Positions 42,703 to 51,647 of a stretch of DNA of 64,000 nt are shown one piece after another; within the stretch, counting starts at the first letter, position 1, and the number at the start of each line of letters is the position of its first letter. The notes beneath the pieces were generated by a model. The model was not told where the DNA came from. It searched no databases and worked only from the letters and a program-made list of their open reading frames with translations. The position numbers were made by a program, and so were the translations under genes. The stretch comes from Leucobacter edaphi (GTDB lineage Bacteria; Actinomycetota; Actinomycetes; Actinomycetales; Microbacteriaceae), in assembly GCF_016522535.1 (NCBI RefSeq), contig NZ_JAEHOI010000007.1, positions 1-64,000 on the forward strand, given 5' to 3'.

Positions 42703-44172
42703 TCACTCCGGATCCTCTCGCGCGGCGTCCACGCGGTCGAGGTTGATGTCCACGGTGCGCCCGCCGTCTTTACGATTGACGATCGCCCCGATGGCGAGGG
42801 CCACGCCCGGCACGATCGCGAGGACCGTGCTCACCGCCGCGCTCCCGCTCGTGACCATCGTGAAGTTGGAAAGCACGAGCCAGGCCGCGATGCCGAGCGC
42901 GACCACGGCGAGCGCGGGGATGATCAGCGTCTTGAAGACGTTCGAGCGGAGCTTCGGATGCCTGCTGAAGAACACGAGCACGGCGATCGTGGTGAGCAGC
43001 ATCATGAGCACCATGCCGACCGTTGCGACGCCCGCCATGAACCCGAACACCTGGACGAGCGGGTCGAGGCCGATGATCACGAACATGATCACCAGGATCG
43101 TTGCAGTGATGCTCTGCACGAACGAGGAACGGGCGGGGCTCGCGTGCTTGGGGTGCACGCGGCCGAGAGCTGCGGGCATCGAGCCGATCCTGGCGAGCGC
43201 GAACTGGTAGCGCGCGACGATGTTGTGGAAGCTCAGCACGCAGGCGAACAGGCTGGTGATCAGGAGTACCTGCATGACGTCCCTGGTGAGCGAGCCAGCG
43301 AATTGACCCGCCGTGTCGAGCATCATGTTCTTGCCGCCGAACAGCGTTTCCTTCGCGACGGCTCGAACCTGGCTCGGTCCGGAGGCCACCACGAGCACCC
43401 ACACGGACAGCGTGTAGAAGACGCCGATGATGCCGACGGCGAGGTAGGTGTCTCGGGGAATCGTGCGCGCGGGCTGGCGCGCTTCGTCACGGTAGATGGC
43501 GGTCGACTCGAAGCCGATGAATCCGGTCAGCGCGAACAGCACCGCGACGCCGAGGCCCGGGGTGAGGAACGTCTGCGGGTCGAAGGAGGTGAGTGAGCGA
43601 CCCTCGGGACCGCCGTTGACGAGCACGGCCACGTTGACCACCATCATGACCGTGAGCTCGAGCACCAGGGCGACGCCGAGCACCTTCGAGGAGAGCTCGA
43701 TGTGCCGATACCCGAGCACGCCGACGATCAGCAGTGAGACCAGGGCGTAAACGGCCCAGTGGATCTCGGGACCTCCGAGGGTGTGGACGAGGTCCATCAT
43801 GGCCCAGCCCATGTACCCGTAGATGCCCGCCTGGATCGCGGTGTATGCGACGAGCGCGACGTACGCGGTGCCCATGCCGAGGCGACTGCCGAGGCCGACG
43901 GTGACGTAGCTGAAGAAGGCGCCCGCTTCTTTCACGAAGGGGGTCATGGTGACGAACCCGACCGAGAACAGCAGGAGCACGACGGAGGCGAGCAGGAAGC
44001 CCACCGGGGCGCCGGCGCCGTTGCCCTGTCCGATCGACAGGGGAGCATTGCCCCCGATCACGGTGAGCGGGGCCGCGGCGGCGATCACCATGAACGCGAT
44101 GCTGCCCGTGCCGAGGTTGCCGTGAAGCCGCGAGGGGCTTGGCGCCGGTGAGGAATCGGTGTGCGATGTCAT
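42703..44172 (-). CDS. APC-family amino acid/amine permease
   Basis: 489 residues with 12-14 helices. The first helix region GSIAFMVIAAAAPLTVIGG and the helix-6 segment FALTGFIGFESTAIYRDEA are typical APC. It lies 57 bases downstream of a nitrilase-family amidohydrolase and just ahead of a GntR regulator, so it probably imports the amine, amide or amino acid that the hydrolase uses; the identity is unknown. The ATG at 44172 is followed by a hydrophilic Ser/Pro-rich start. Confidence 0.88.
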   Translation of the reverse strand: MTSHTDSSPAPSPSRLHGNLGTGSIAFMVIAAAAPLTVIGGNAPLSIGQGNGAGAPVGFLLASVVLLLFSVGFVTMTPFVKEAGAFFSYVTVGLGSRLGMGTAYVALVAYTAIQAGIYGYMGWAMMDLVHTLGGPEIHWAVYALVSLLIVGVLGYRHIELSSKVLGVALVLELTVMMVVNVAVLVNGGPEGRSLTSFDPQTFLTPGLGVAVLFALTGFIGFESTAIYRDEARQPARTIPRDTYLAVGIIGVFYTLSVWVLVVASGPSQVRAVAKETLFGGKNMMLDTAGQFAGSLTRDVMQVLLITSLFACVLSFHNIVARYQFALARIGSMPAALGRVHPKHASPARSSFVQSITATILVIMFVIIGLDPLVQVFGFMAGVATVGMVLMMLLTTIAVLVFFSRHPKLRSNVFKTLIIPALAVVALGIAAWLVLSNFTMVTSGSAAVSTVLAIVPGVALAIGAIVNRKDGGRTVDINLDRVDAAREDPE

Positions 44173-44229
44173 TGAACTTCCCTGTTCGATAGCACGGAAT
44201 GGGGGACTGGCGGGGTGCGCCCGCCGGAT

Positions 44230-45051
44230 TCAGGAGCGGATGTGCGGGTGATGCTGACGGTAGAGCTCGGTCCTGACCTCGTCGAGGTAGGTGTTCTGGC
44301 GTCGCGCCGCGAGGAGGACACCCGGATCCAGTTCTCCGGTGATCGCCTCTTCCGCGTGGGGCGAGGCGGATACCAGACGACGACCGAGCGGGTCTGCGAT
44401 GGTGCTGCGACCCACGTAGTCGAAGGACCCGTCGCGGCCGATCTGGTTGGCGTAGGCCACGAACACCCCGTTCTCCCACGCGCGCACGGGGATGACCTGC
44501 TCGTTCACGAAGGCGAAGGGTTCCATCTGCGCGGTGGGGACGGCAACGAGGTCGGCGCCATCGAACGCAGCAGCGCGAACCGCCTCCGGATACTCGACGT
44601 CGAAGCAGATGAGCAGGGCGATGCGCCAGCCGCGGAAGGTGGTGACCGTTGTCGCCGATTCACCCGGGAGGAAGTGCTCGCGGTCGACCGCGCCGAAGAG
44701 CTGGATCTTCCGGTGGCGGGCGATCACCTCGCCCGTGGAGTCGAAGAACCAGGCGGCGTTCCAGACTTCACCGCCCGGACCCACCTCCGGGCCGCCTGCG
44801 ATGATGCCGATGCCGTGGCGACGCGCGATCGCGGCGACCCTGGCGAGCGGCTCGAGGGCCGCGAGCTCGGCGATGCGGTCCCCGATGTTATAGCCGGTGA
44901 TGAACATCTCAGGGGTGATCAGGAGATCGCTGCCCTTCCCGGCGGCGGCGCCGGCGTGCGCGTCGAGGCGGCGGAGGTTCTCCTCGGGCTCGCCCGGAGC
45001 GCTTGCCGCCTGCAGCAGGGTGACCCGCAGGGGCGCGGTTTCGATGTTCAT
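44230..45051 (-). CDS. Carbon-nitrogen hydrolase (nitrilase superfamily amidase)
   Basis: 273 residues. The catalytic Glu-Lys-Cys is visible in LLITPEMFITGYN, RHRKIQLFG and LLICFDVEYPEAVR, the form of ramidase/omega-amidase-like and other amidohydrolases. It should hydrolyse an amide or nitrile C-N bond in the cytosol. Start at 45051: TTCAAT lies 6 bases before and TTGACT 18 bases further, giving a leaderless promoter that overlaps a palindrome. First gene of the nitrilase-APC-GntR group. The substrate is unknown. Confidence 0.9.
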   Translation of the reverse strand: MNIETAPLRVTLLQAASAPGEPEENLRRLDAHAGAAAGKGSDLLITPEMFITGYNIGDRIAELAALEPLARVAAIARRHGIGIIAGGPEVGPGGEVWNAAWFFDSTGEVIARHRKIQLFGAVDREHFLPGESATTVTTFRGWRIALLICFDVEYPEAVRAAAFDGADLVAVPTAQMEPFAFVNEQVIPVRAWENGVFVAYANQIGRDGSFDYVGRSTIADPLGRRLVSASPHAEEAITGELDPGVLLAARRQNTYLDEVRTELYRQHHPHIRS

Positions 45052-45066
45052 GGGCTCATTGAACAC

Positions 45067-45089
45067 AATTGACCCATATTGAGTCAATT
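45067..45089. promoter_or_regulatory. Operator-like inverted repeat at the nitrilase promoter
   Basis: AATTGAC (45067-45073) and GTCAATT (45083-45089), perfect 7-base arms with a 9-base spacer. On the minus strand one arm contains the putative -35 TTGACT, so a bound regulator would block transcription. Probably recognised by the GntR protein of the same cluster. Confidence 0.55.
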
Positions 45090-45117
45090 AAAACTTTGCG
45101 GGAGCCCCGGTCAGTTC

Positions 45118-46065
45118 TCAGGTGGTCGAGTGCTCGCGCGGCGCGCTCGGCACCCAGCAGCGCACCGAGTCCCGATAGGCGACGTATTCCGCGCCGAAGC
45201 GCCGCTCGAGGTCCGCCTCCTCCACGGGGCGAATGCCCCAGTTCCAGAGGAGTGACCCCGCGAGGGCGTAGACAACGACGAGCCACGAACCCAGGATCAG
45301 CCCGACCGCGACGCCCTGCGCAATCCCCGCAACGGCCATGGGGTTGCGCACGAATCGATAGGGGCCGGAAACGACCATCCGGCGGGCGGTCGCGATCGGG
45401 AGCGGAGTGCCCTCCCCGCGAGAGGACATGGCCCCCGCCGACCAGAGCCCCAGGGCGCTCGCCGCAGCGAGGAGCACCCAGCCCGCGATCCGCACCCACG
45501 CGGGCACGGGAGCCGACAGCCCCCAGCGGGCCTCGACCCAGGCGATCCCGAGCGGCACGAGCACGAGCGCGATGCCCCAGAACACCACGAGCTGAGCGGC
45601 GGTGAGGAGCACGTGGCCCGCGGTCCGGCGCGGTCGCGATTCGGTGATCCGGAACGGACCGGTGAGCAGGAGTTCGGTGGGGATTCGGCCGAGCTCGATG
45701 AGGAGGGCAGCGCTGACGCTGCACGCCGCTGCCGCCAGCATGAGCAGGGCGCCCCAACCGGCCAGCCCCGTGATCGTCGCGTAGGCGCCCATGCCGAGGG
45801 AGACGAGTGCGGTCCAGCCGGTCGCGAGCCGTACGGCCCAGCGCCCGCCGAGCGGGGCGATCGCGGCGAGCGCCGAGGCGATCACGAAGAGGGGAACGTC
45901 GAGAACGGCGACGAGAACGGGGTCGAAGCCACCGAGCGTCGCTTCGCGCACGAAGTCCCAGGTGAAGACCGTGATCCACCAGATTGCACCGGCCGCGGCC
46001 TGCGCCGCGAAGTACCCTCGCCCGATCCACCGCAGGTACGCGGTCGGAAAGGTGTGGAGGGGCAT
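45118..46065 (-). CDS. Integral membrane methyltransferase-like protein (ICMT/PEMT family)
   Basis: 315 residues with about 8 membrane segments. The C-terminal part carries the isoprenylcysteine-methyltransferase-like signature (VVSGPYRFVRNPMAVAG, then RPVEEADLERRFGAEYVAYR), which binds S-adenosylmethionine. The methyl acceptor in bacteria of this type is unknown. TAGACT ends 7 bases before the ATG, with no ribosome site: probably leaderless. The N-terminal half is an extra membrane domain not needed for the signature. Confidence 0.82.
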   Translation of the reverse strand: MPLHTFPTAYLRWIGRGYFAAQAAAGAIWWITVFTWDFVREATLGGFDPVLVAVLDVPLFVIASALAAIAPLGGRWAVRLATGWTALVSLGMGAYATITGLAGWGALLMLAAAACSVSAALLIELGRIPTELLLTGPFRITESRPRRTAGHVLLTAAQLVVFWGIALVLVPLGIAWVEARWGLSAPVPAWVRIAGWVLLAAASALGLWSAGAMSSRGEGTPLPIATARRMVVSGPYRFVRNPMAVAGIAQGVAVGLILGSWLVVVYALAGSLLWNWGIRPVEEADLERRFGAEYVAYRDSVRCWVPSAPREHSTT

Positions 46066-46089
46066 AGGCCCGAGTCTATGGGGAGAGCG

Positions 46090-46605
46090 CTAGGGTCGAT
46101 CCGGTGACTCGGGGGACTCCGCACTTCCGGACCTTCTGAACGCGTCACGCATGTGGTCGCTCGTGAGGAAGTCCGCGATCCCGATCATGATCAGGCTGAA
46201 AATGATCTGCTCGGTGATCATCCAGCCGGGATAGAGTCCGGGGATCGCGGCCATCACGAGCGTGATAACCGGGAAGATCTGCGAGAACAGCCGGAGCCGC
46301 TGATACCCCCAGCGCCATCCGAGGGTCGCCCTCCAGAAGAAGTAGAACAGTGTCGCCGTCATGCCGAGCACCACGACGGAGCGCATCCACACGGCGAACG
46401 GCACCTCGACGCCGTTGAGGGCGAGAACCACCGCGATCACCACGGCCCCGAGCCCGATCACGAGTTCTGCAGCGAGCAGCCAGCCGATCCAGCGGAAGGC
46501 GCGCCTGGTGCGTGGGTGTTGAACCACCTCGTCGGGGACGCGCACACCAGCCTGCCGCCCGCCGGCGATCCGATCCAGCCGGAGAAAGAGGTCTTCGAGT
46601 GCCAC
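46090..46605 (-). CDS. Hypothetical membrane protein
   Basis: 171 residues, not recognised. It starts with an acidic helix (VALEDLFLRLDRIAGG), then has four membrane helices in two pairs (about 48-75 with VLALNG, then SVVVLGMTATLFYFF and VITLVMAAIPGLYP, MITEQIIFSLIMIG). A GTG start at 46605 is favoured because TATTCT ends 6 bases upstream; the longer frame before it is not protein-like. It precedes the methyltransferase-like gene's stop region by none but follows it on the opposite side, 24 bases apart, on the same strand. Confidence 0.65.
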   Translation of the reverse strand: MALEDLFLRLDRIAGGRQAGVRVPDEVVQHPRTRRAFRWIGWLLAAELVIGLGAVVIAVVLALNGVEVPFAVWMRSVVVLGMTATLFYFFWRATLGWRWGYQRLRLFSQIFPVITLVMAAIPGLYPGWMITEQIIFSLIMIGIADFLTSDHMRDAFRRSGSAESPESPDRP

Positions 46606-46911
46606 GGCGCCAGAATACGCCCGCGCCGTCCCGGCGGGGGCGAATATCCGGCATCCGGGACGAAGATCAACCGAAGTGTTGATCGGGCGGCGGGCCGCTG
46701 GCGCGGCGTCGTGATCGAAACGTGATGGGGTCGGGTTCCCGCGTATTCGCGCGGTTTCTCGCATGAACACGCGGATCTGCTCCCGCGGCTCAAGTGCCTG
46801 TATGGACCGGGGTAGATACTCTGTAAGTAGTGGCGGTTACGCCGTGCCATACACTCAGAGCGAGATTTCGCACCCAGAAGTCACCCCCGTATCTCAAGGG
46901 AGAGATTCACC
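46606..46911. other. Divergent intergenic region upstream of the amino-acid ABC operon
   Basis: 306 bases without a convincing gene, between the membrane-protein start (leftward) and the binding-protein start (rightward). A TAGATACT/TACTCT motif near 46813-46822 could be the -10 of the ABC operon. No operator or riboswitch structure was recognised. Confidence 0.45.
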
Positions 46912-47796
46912 ATGAAGATCCGTTACACGATTCCGGTTCTCGCGGCGGCCGCCGCGCTCACGCTCACCGGCTGCGTGACCAACACCGAGGGCCCCGCGGT
47001 CGAGAAGTCCGATACCTCGGCGATCAAGGTCGATGAGAAGGCCGCCGCACTGCTGCCCGAAGACATCAAGAAGTCCGGCGAGCTCACGATCGGCACCGAC
47101 GCCTCCTACCCGCCCAACGAGTACAAGGACTCGAACGGCGAGATCGTGGGCTGGGGCGTCGACCTCGCCGATGCCGTCGCCGCAAAGCTCGGGCTGAAGC
47201 CCAAGTGGGAGGAAGCGGGCTTCGACACGATCATCCCGAGCATTCAGGGCGGGAAGATGGACATGGGATCCTCCTCCTTCACCGATAACGCCGAGCGGCA
47301 GAAGAGCGTCGACTTCGTGAACTTCTACGAGGCGGGCGTGCTGTGGGCGCAGCAGAAGGGCAAGTCGGTTGATCCCGCGAACGCGTGCGGCATCAAGGTC
47401 GCCGTGCAGTCCGGAACCTTCGAGCACACGGACGAGCTCCCCGCGAAGTCCAAGGAGTGCACGGACGCCGGGAAGAAGGCGATCGAGATCATGCCGTTCG
47501 AGGGCCAGGCGGAGGCGACCAACGCCGTCGTTCTCGGCCAGGCAGAGGCCTTCAGCGCTGACTCGCCCGTGACGCTCGCGGCGATCGCCGCGCGCAGCGA
47601 CAAGATCGAGGCCGCAGGCGAGACCTTCGACGTTGCCCCCTATGGCTACGCGCTGCCCAAGGACTCGGAGCTCACGAAGGCGGTCCAGGCCGCACTGCAG
47701 TCGCTCATGGACGACGGGAACTACGAGAAGATCCTCGAGAAGGCCGGCGTTGCGGACGGTGCGATCAAGGAAGCGACGATCAACGCGGGCAAGTAG
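46912..47796 (+). CDS. Polar amino-acid ABC transporter, substrate-binding lipoprotein
   Basis: 294 residues. Lipoprotein signal ALTLTGC, then a SBP_bac_3 fold: GELTIGTDASYPPNEYKD, WGVDLADAVAAKLGLK, FDTIIPSIQGGKMDMGSSS, PYGYALPKDSELTKAVQ. Family 3 proteins capture polar amino acids outside the cell. The ATG at 46912 has GGGAGAG upstream. It is the first of three genes in order binding protein, permease, ATPase (gaps of 36 bases and a 1-base overlap). The exact amino acid cannot be read. Confidence 0.93.
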   Translation: MKIRYTIPVLAAAAALTLTGCVTNTEGPAVEKSDTSAIKVDEKAAALLPEDIKKSGELTIGTDASYPPNEYKDSNGEIVGWGVDLADAVAAKLGLKPKWEEAGFDTIIPSIQGGKMDMGSSSFTDNAERQKSVDFVNFYEAGVLWAQQKGKSVDPANACGIKVAVQSGTFEHTDELPAKSKECTDAGKKAIEIMPFEGQAEATNAVVLGQAEAFSADSPVTLAAIAARSDKIEAAGETFDVAPYGYALPKDSELTKAVQAALQSLMDDGNYEKILEKAGVADGAIKEATINAGK

Positions 47797-47832
47797 CCCC
47801 GGATCGCGCCCCTGACGCAGAATCCCACTGCC

Positions 47833-48852
47833 ATGTCTGACAACGTCACTGGGACTTCGGGGTCTGCCCCGAAGTCCCAGCCGTTCTACGAATCCGAGCC
47901 GATTCAGGCGATCAAGCTGAAGCACCCCGGCCGGATTATCTTCGCGGTGATCCTCCTGATCCTCGCGGGACTCTTTGTGTACGATGCCGCCAACCGTCCG
48001 GCGTTCGACTGGGCCGAGGTCGGCAAATACCTCTTCGACACCCGGATCGTCGCCGCCGCGGGGTACACCCTGCAATTGACGGTCTACTCGATGGTGATCG
48101 CGATCGTGCTGGGCGTGACCCTCGCCGTCATGCGGCTCTCGCCGAACCCGGTCGTGAAGTCGATCGCGTGGGTCTATCTCTGGGTCTTCCGCGGGACCCC
48201 GGTGTACGTGCAGCTCACGTTCTGGGGCCTGTTCGCGGTGATCTACCCGAAGCTCGGGATCGGCCTGCCCGGAATCCCGCCGCTGTTCGAGTTCGACACG
48301 AAGACCGTGATGACGGCGTTCTCGCTCGCCATCATCGGCCTCGCGCTGAATGAGGCGGCCTACATGGCGGAGATCGTGCGCGCCGGCCTCCTGTCGGTGG
48401 ACAAGGGTCAGGATGAGGCGGCGGTCGCGCTCGGCCTCGGCTGGTGGCACACGATGACGCGCGTCGTGCTCCCGCAGGCGATGCGCGTGATCATCCCGCC
48501 GACGGGCAACGAGGTCATCTCAATGCTGAAGACAACCTCGCTCGTCACGGCCGTGCCGTTCACGCTCGAGCTCTTCACGAAGCAGCGCGATATCGCGGCG
48601 GTCACGTACAAGCCGGTGCCGATGCTGATCGTCGCGTCGATCTGGTATCTCGTGGTGACATCGATCCTGATGGTGGGCCAGTACTACCTCGAGAAGCATT
48701 TCGCGAAGGGGGTCGGGCAGCGGCCCGACGTCATGCGGCCCACCGTCGAAACCGGCGTGATCGGCGTGCTCGGCGAAGAGGATCCCGAGCTCGGTCGCGG
48801 CCAGACCGGCCGTGGCGGCAGCGGACCCACGAGTGCGAGAGGGGCTGAATAA
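47833..48852 (+). CDS. Polar amino-acid ABC transporter, permease
   Basis: 339 residues. HisM-type permease core with [30 protein letters not shown] and the EAA loop near residues 175-205 ([29 protein letters not shown] in part), which contacts the ATPase. The N-terminus has an extra hydrophilic stretch and one more helix, and the C-terminus a charged tail; both are common in this actinobacterial subgroup. Its stop TAA overlaps the ATPase ATG (TAATG). Confidence 0.92.
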   Translation: MSDNVTGTSGSAPKSQPFYESEPIQAIKLKHPGRIIFAVILLILAGLFVYDAANRPAFDWAEVGKYLFDTRIVAAAGYTLQLTVYSMVIAIVLGVTLAVMRLSPNPVVKSIAWVYLWVFRGTPVYVQLTFWGLFAVIYPKLGIGLPGIPPLFEFDTKTVMTAFSLAIIGLALNEAAYMAEIVRAGLLSVDKGQDEAAVALGLGWWHTMTRVVLPQAMRVIIPPTGNEVISMLKTTSLVTAVPFTLELFTKQRDIAAVTYKPVPMLIVASIWYLVVTSILMVGQYYLEKHFAKGVGQRPDVMRPTVETGVIGVLGEEDPELGRGQTGRGGSGPTSARGAE

Positions 48853-49628
48853 TGACCACCACGAATGAAACCCCGATGGTCAAGGCCGAGGGCGTCTCCA
48901 AGTCCTACGGCTCCAACCTGGTGCTCAAGTCGATCTCGCTCGAGGTGAAGCGCGGCGAGGTGCTGTGCCTGGTCGGGCCGTCCGGCTCCGGCAAGTCCAC
49001 GTTCCTCCGCTGCATCAACCACCTGGAGACCGTGAACGCCGGCCGCCTGTTCGTCGACGGCGAGCTCGTCGGCTACCACCAGCGCGACGACAAGATCTAC
49101 GAGATGCACCCGCGCGACGCGGCGAAGCAGCGACGGGACATCGGCATGGTGTTCCAGCGGTTCAACCTGTTCCCGCACATGACCGCGCTGCAGAACGTGA
49201 TGCTCGCGCCGGATCTCCTGAAGAAGGGCAACAAAGCGCAGCTCAAGGCGCGCGCCATGGAGCTCCTCGCTCGGGTGGGCCTCGCGGATCGGCACGACTA
49301 CTACCCGGCGCACCTCTCGGGCGGCCAGCAGCAGCGCGTCGCGATCGCCAGGGCGCTCGCGATGGAGCCGAAGCTCATGCTGTTCGACGAGCCGACCTCC
49401 GCGCTCGATCCCGAGCTCGTGGGCGAGGTGCTCGACGTCATGAAGGGGCTCGCCGAGAGCGGCATGACGATGATCGTCGTCACGCACGAGATGGGTTTCG
49501 CCCGCGAAGTGGCCGACGAGCTCGTGTTCATGGACGGCGGCGTCGTGGTCGAGTCTGGCGATCCGACCGAGGTGCTCACGAACCCGCAGCGGGAGCGTAC
49601 GAAGGCGTTCCTGTCGAAGGTGCTGTAG
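48852..49628 (+). CDS. Polar amino-acid ABC transporter, ATP-binding protein
   Basis: 258 residues, GlnQ/HisP type. Walker [11 protein letters not shown]-loop in [13 protein letters not shown], signature [15 protein letters not shown], Walker [15 protein letters not shown] and switch His in VVTHEMGF. It powers the upstream permease and is translationally coupled to it. It ends the operon, followed by a GC-rich hairpin with TTTT. Confidence 0.95.
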   Translation: MTTTNETPMVKAEGVSKSYGSNLVLKSISLEVKRGEVLCLVGPSGSGKSTFLRCINHLETVNAGRLFVDGELVGYHQRDDKIYEMHPRDAAKQRRDIGMVFQRFNLFPHMTALQNVMLAPDLLKKGNKAQLKARAMELLARVGLADRHDYYPAHLSGGQQQRVAIARALAMEPKLMLFDEPTSALDPELVGEVLDVMKGLAESGMTMIVVTHEMGFAREVADELVFMDGGVVVESGDPTEVLTNPQRERTKAFLSKVL

Positions 49629-49645
49629 CGCGCTAGGCGCGGCGC

Positions 49646-49679
49646 AGGGGGTGGATCCGGATCGGGTCCGCCCCCTTTT
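49646..49679 (+). terminator. Intrinsic terminator of the amino-acid ABC operon
   Basis: Arms 49646-49658 and 49664-49676 (AGGGGGTGGATCC with GGGTCCGCCCCCT, two G-T pairs) followed by TTT, 18 bases after the ATPase stop. Confidence 0.8.
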
Positions 49680-49838
49680 GCGAGTTGCGGGGGAGCACAC
49701 CAATGGGCGGTTTGCTCCGCTGTATCTGAGGCGATTCCGTCGACTCCCGTTTCCGCCCTCGATCTCTTGTGACAGGATCACTGGCAAGCCAAGACGAGGG
49801 CACTGAATTGGGTATCAAACGTTTTCTCTCATTCCTTT

Positions 49839-50061
49839 GTGATTGCGGGCATGCTGACTGTCGGTGTCCTCGCAGCCTCATTGGCAACAGAGGCCCCTGA
49901 TGAATTCTGACGGCATCGTTACGGACGCACCGGTCGAGACCCGGCAGGCGTTCCTTCAATACGTGCAGGATCGCGTTAAGAAACTCGATACGGGCCGGAG
50001 TACATCCATCCGCGCTGGAGCTCAGGCAAGTGGGAGATTGAAGGAGTCTGCTGCGCAATGA
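49839..50061 (+). pseudogene. Frameshifted, truncated paralogue of the next gene
   Basis: In one frame a signal-peptide-like start is seen (VIAGMLTVGVLAASLATEAP, from about 49839) that stops at 49908; the body continues in the next frame as LMNSDGIVTDAPVETRQAFL. The intact neighbour reads LMVFDGIVTDADVSSRDEFD after its own signal sequence, so the two share the same layout. The remnant lacks the C-terminal domain and its end overlaps the neighbour's ATG (ATGA). The region is less GC-rich than its surroundings. A real small coupled gene in the second frame is the alternative. Confidence 0.5.
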
Positions 50062-50645
50062 ATCCGATCGCCTTGCCACTTGCAATTGCGCTGTCAACGA
50101 CGTCTTGGCTCACAGTGTTGCCTGGCCTTGGCGAGGGGGAGCACGTTGAGCGTTCGTTGATGGTATTTGACGGGATTGTCACGGACGCGGACGTTTCCAG
50201 TCGCGATGAGTTCGACGAGTTTCTCCGCAAGAGGGAACTGCAACCAGACTCCGTCCGCAGTGATCCGAACGGACCAACCCTGTGGATTGCAGCGCCTCCG
50301 CCCGAGTGGAAAGACGTGGGGAACGTGGGGGCGGTTCCCTTGTGGGTCGAAGGAAAGGTCTGGGTGGTCGGCGGAGTGCTGACGAATGCGATCGACCGAG
50401 ACCCCGATGCGTTGAACGCTCTGAGGGAGTCGCAGAGCGCGAAGTACTCCGCGTTTGACGTCGACAAGAACAAGATCACCACCCTGTGGGTCGTGCAAGA
50501 GTCTCAACAAAGTGCGTCGTCGAGTGTGGACGAAGAGGCGTCACCGGGAGTACAAGCGGATCGACTATCTGGGGATGCGACCTGGCCGCAAGCCCCGAGT
50601 GGTTGGCTAGCTCGATACTTCATCGAGCGCCTGATCAGGCGTTGA
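50058..50645 (+). CDS. Hypothetical secreted or membrane-anchored protein
   Basis: 195 residues, not recognised. It begins with a hydrophobic segment (IALPLAIALSTTSWLTVLPG) that could be a signal peptide or anchor, then LMVFDGIVTDADVSSRDEF and a domain with PLWVEGKVWVVGGVLTNAID. The ATG has GAAGGAG 11 bases upstream. Directly upstream lies a decayed copy of the same gene, which suggests a duplicated and partly dispensable accessory function. The 3' end overlaps the convergent cytidylyltransferase gene by 11 bases. Confidence 0.65.
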   Translation: MNPIALPLAIALSTTSWLTVLPGLGEGEHVERSLMVFDGIVTDADVSSRDEFDEFLRKRELQPDSVRSDPNGPTLWIAAPPPEWKDVGNVGAVPLWVEGKVWVVGGVLTNAIDRDPDALNALRESQSAKYSAFDVDKNKITTLWVVQESQQSASSSVDEEASPGVQADRLSGDATWPQAPSGWLARYFIERLIRR

Positions 50646-51033
50646 CGCCGAGGTCCTTCTTGATCTTGGTCGTCGAGACGCCCTCGGTGCGGTCGAGATA
50701 GACGACCTCGCAGTAGTCGCGGAGCACCTCGAAGCGGGGATCGCCCTCCCAGTCGCCGCCCATCACCACGGTGTCGATCTCGTACTTCTGCACGTCGCGG
50801 ATCTTCTGATCCCACGCCTCCTCGGGGATGACGAGGTCGACGTAGCGCACGGCCTCGAGCATGTTCTTGCGGGTTTCGAAGTCGTGGTAGGTCTTCTTGC
50901 CCTTGCCCGCGTTGAACTCCTCGGTCGACGCGGCGACGACGAGGTAGTCGCCGAGCGAGCGGGCACGGCGCAGCAGCCGGATGTGACCCCAGTGGAGGAG
51001 ATCGAAGGTGCCGTAGGTGAGGATCCGCTTCAT
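50635..51033 (-). CDS. tagD: Glycerol-3-phosphate cytidylyltransferase
   Basis: 132 residues, the normal length for TagD/TarD. Nucleotidyltransferase motifs: YGTFDLLHWGHIRLL with the HxGH signature, and DRTEGVSTTKIKKDL. It makes CDP-glycerol from CTP and glycerol-3-phosphate, used for teichoic-acid-like or other glycerol-phosphate polymers. No polymerase genes lie nearby, so it stands alone here. TACACT ends 6 bases before the ATG; the GGGAGG in between abuts the start codon, so leaderless translation is likely. Confidence 0.93.
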   Translation of the reverse strand: MKRILTYGTFDLLHWGHIRLLRRARSLGDYLVVAASTEEFNAGKGKKTYHDFETRKNMLEAVRYVDLVIPEEAWDQKIRDVQKYEIDTVVMGGDWEGDPRFEVLRDYCEVVYLDRTEGVSTTKIKKDLGVNA

Positions 51034-51145
51034 CCTCCCAGTGTATGGCGGGCGCCTCTGAGCAGCCATTCCGCTCGCGGACGCGGCAACGTAAGGTGGA
51101 GGGAGGACGCCGTCACGGCGTCCGTGAGCATTCGAGGAGGACGCC

Positions 51146-51364
51146 ATGCAGTCAGAGGAAGATCGGAAGGTTCGGGACACGATTTCGGACCCGGCTCACA
51201 CCCCCGGTGACGGCTGGGCGGAGGAGGGCGGTGCCTCGCACTACGGGCCCGCAACGCACACGAAGGATGGCACGCTCGATGCGGAGGCCGAGCGCGAGCG
51301 CGCGGAGGTCGCCGAGGAGAACTTCGGCGAGGTCGATGAGGCCGAGCGCGGGAGCGCGTCCTAG
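51146..51364 (+). CDS. Small acidic hypothetical protein
   Basis: 72 residues, highly charged and Glu/Asp/Ala-rich, no hydrophobic segment, probably intrinsically disordered. A strong GAGGAGG site 5-8 bases before the ATG argues it is expressed. Not recognised. Its stop overlaps the convergent membrane-protein gene by 4 bases. Confidence 0.7.
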   Translation: MQSEEDRKVRDTISDPAHTPGDGWAEEGGASHYGPATHTKDGTLDAEAERERAEVAEENFGEVDEAERGSAS

Positions 51365-51576
51365 CTCACCAGGAGCAGGATCCCGGCCACCGCGGAGACG
51401 GCGGCGATGAGCAGGGCGATTCCGATCAGCACGGCGTGCACGGTCATGAAGCGGGTCGGGCGCCCCTGCTCGTCGCGTGCGCGCGGATCGGTCTTGATGC
51501 GGGTCCAGAACCGCGGCCACACCACCGCGTTGTAGACGGCGTTGAGCAGCAGCATGACCCCGGCGAAGACAGACAT
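51361..51576 (-). CDS. SCO4848-family small membrane protein
   Basis: 71 residues with two membrane helices (FAGVMLLLNAVYNAVVWPRF and MTVHAVLIGIALLIAAVSAV) and a basic loop, matching the actinobacterial SCO4848 family of unknown function. TAAGCT ends 6 bases before the ATG, so the mRNA is probably leaderless. Divergent from the thioesterase gene. Confidence 0.8.
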   Translation of the reverse strand: MSVFAGVMLLLNAVYNAVVWPRFWTRIKTDPRARDEQGRPTRFMTVHAVLIGIALLIAAVSAVAGILLLVS

Positions 51577-51647
51577 GCCTCAAGCTTAGGCGGACCGACC
51601 GCCGTGTTTCTGGGGCGAAGGGCACAGCGGGGTCTAGGCTTTCCGGC

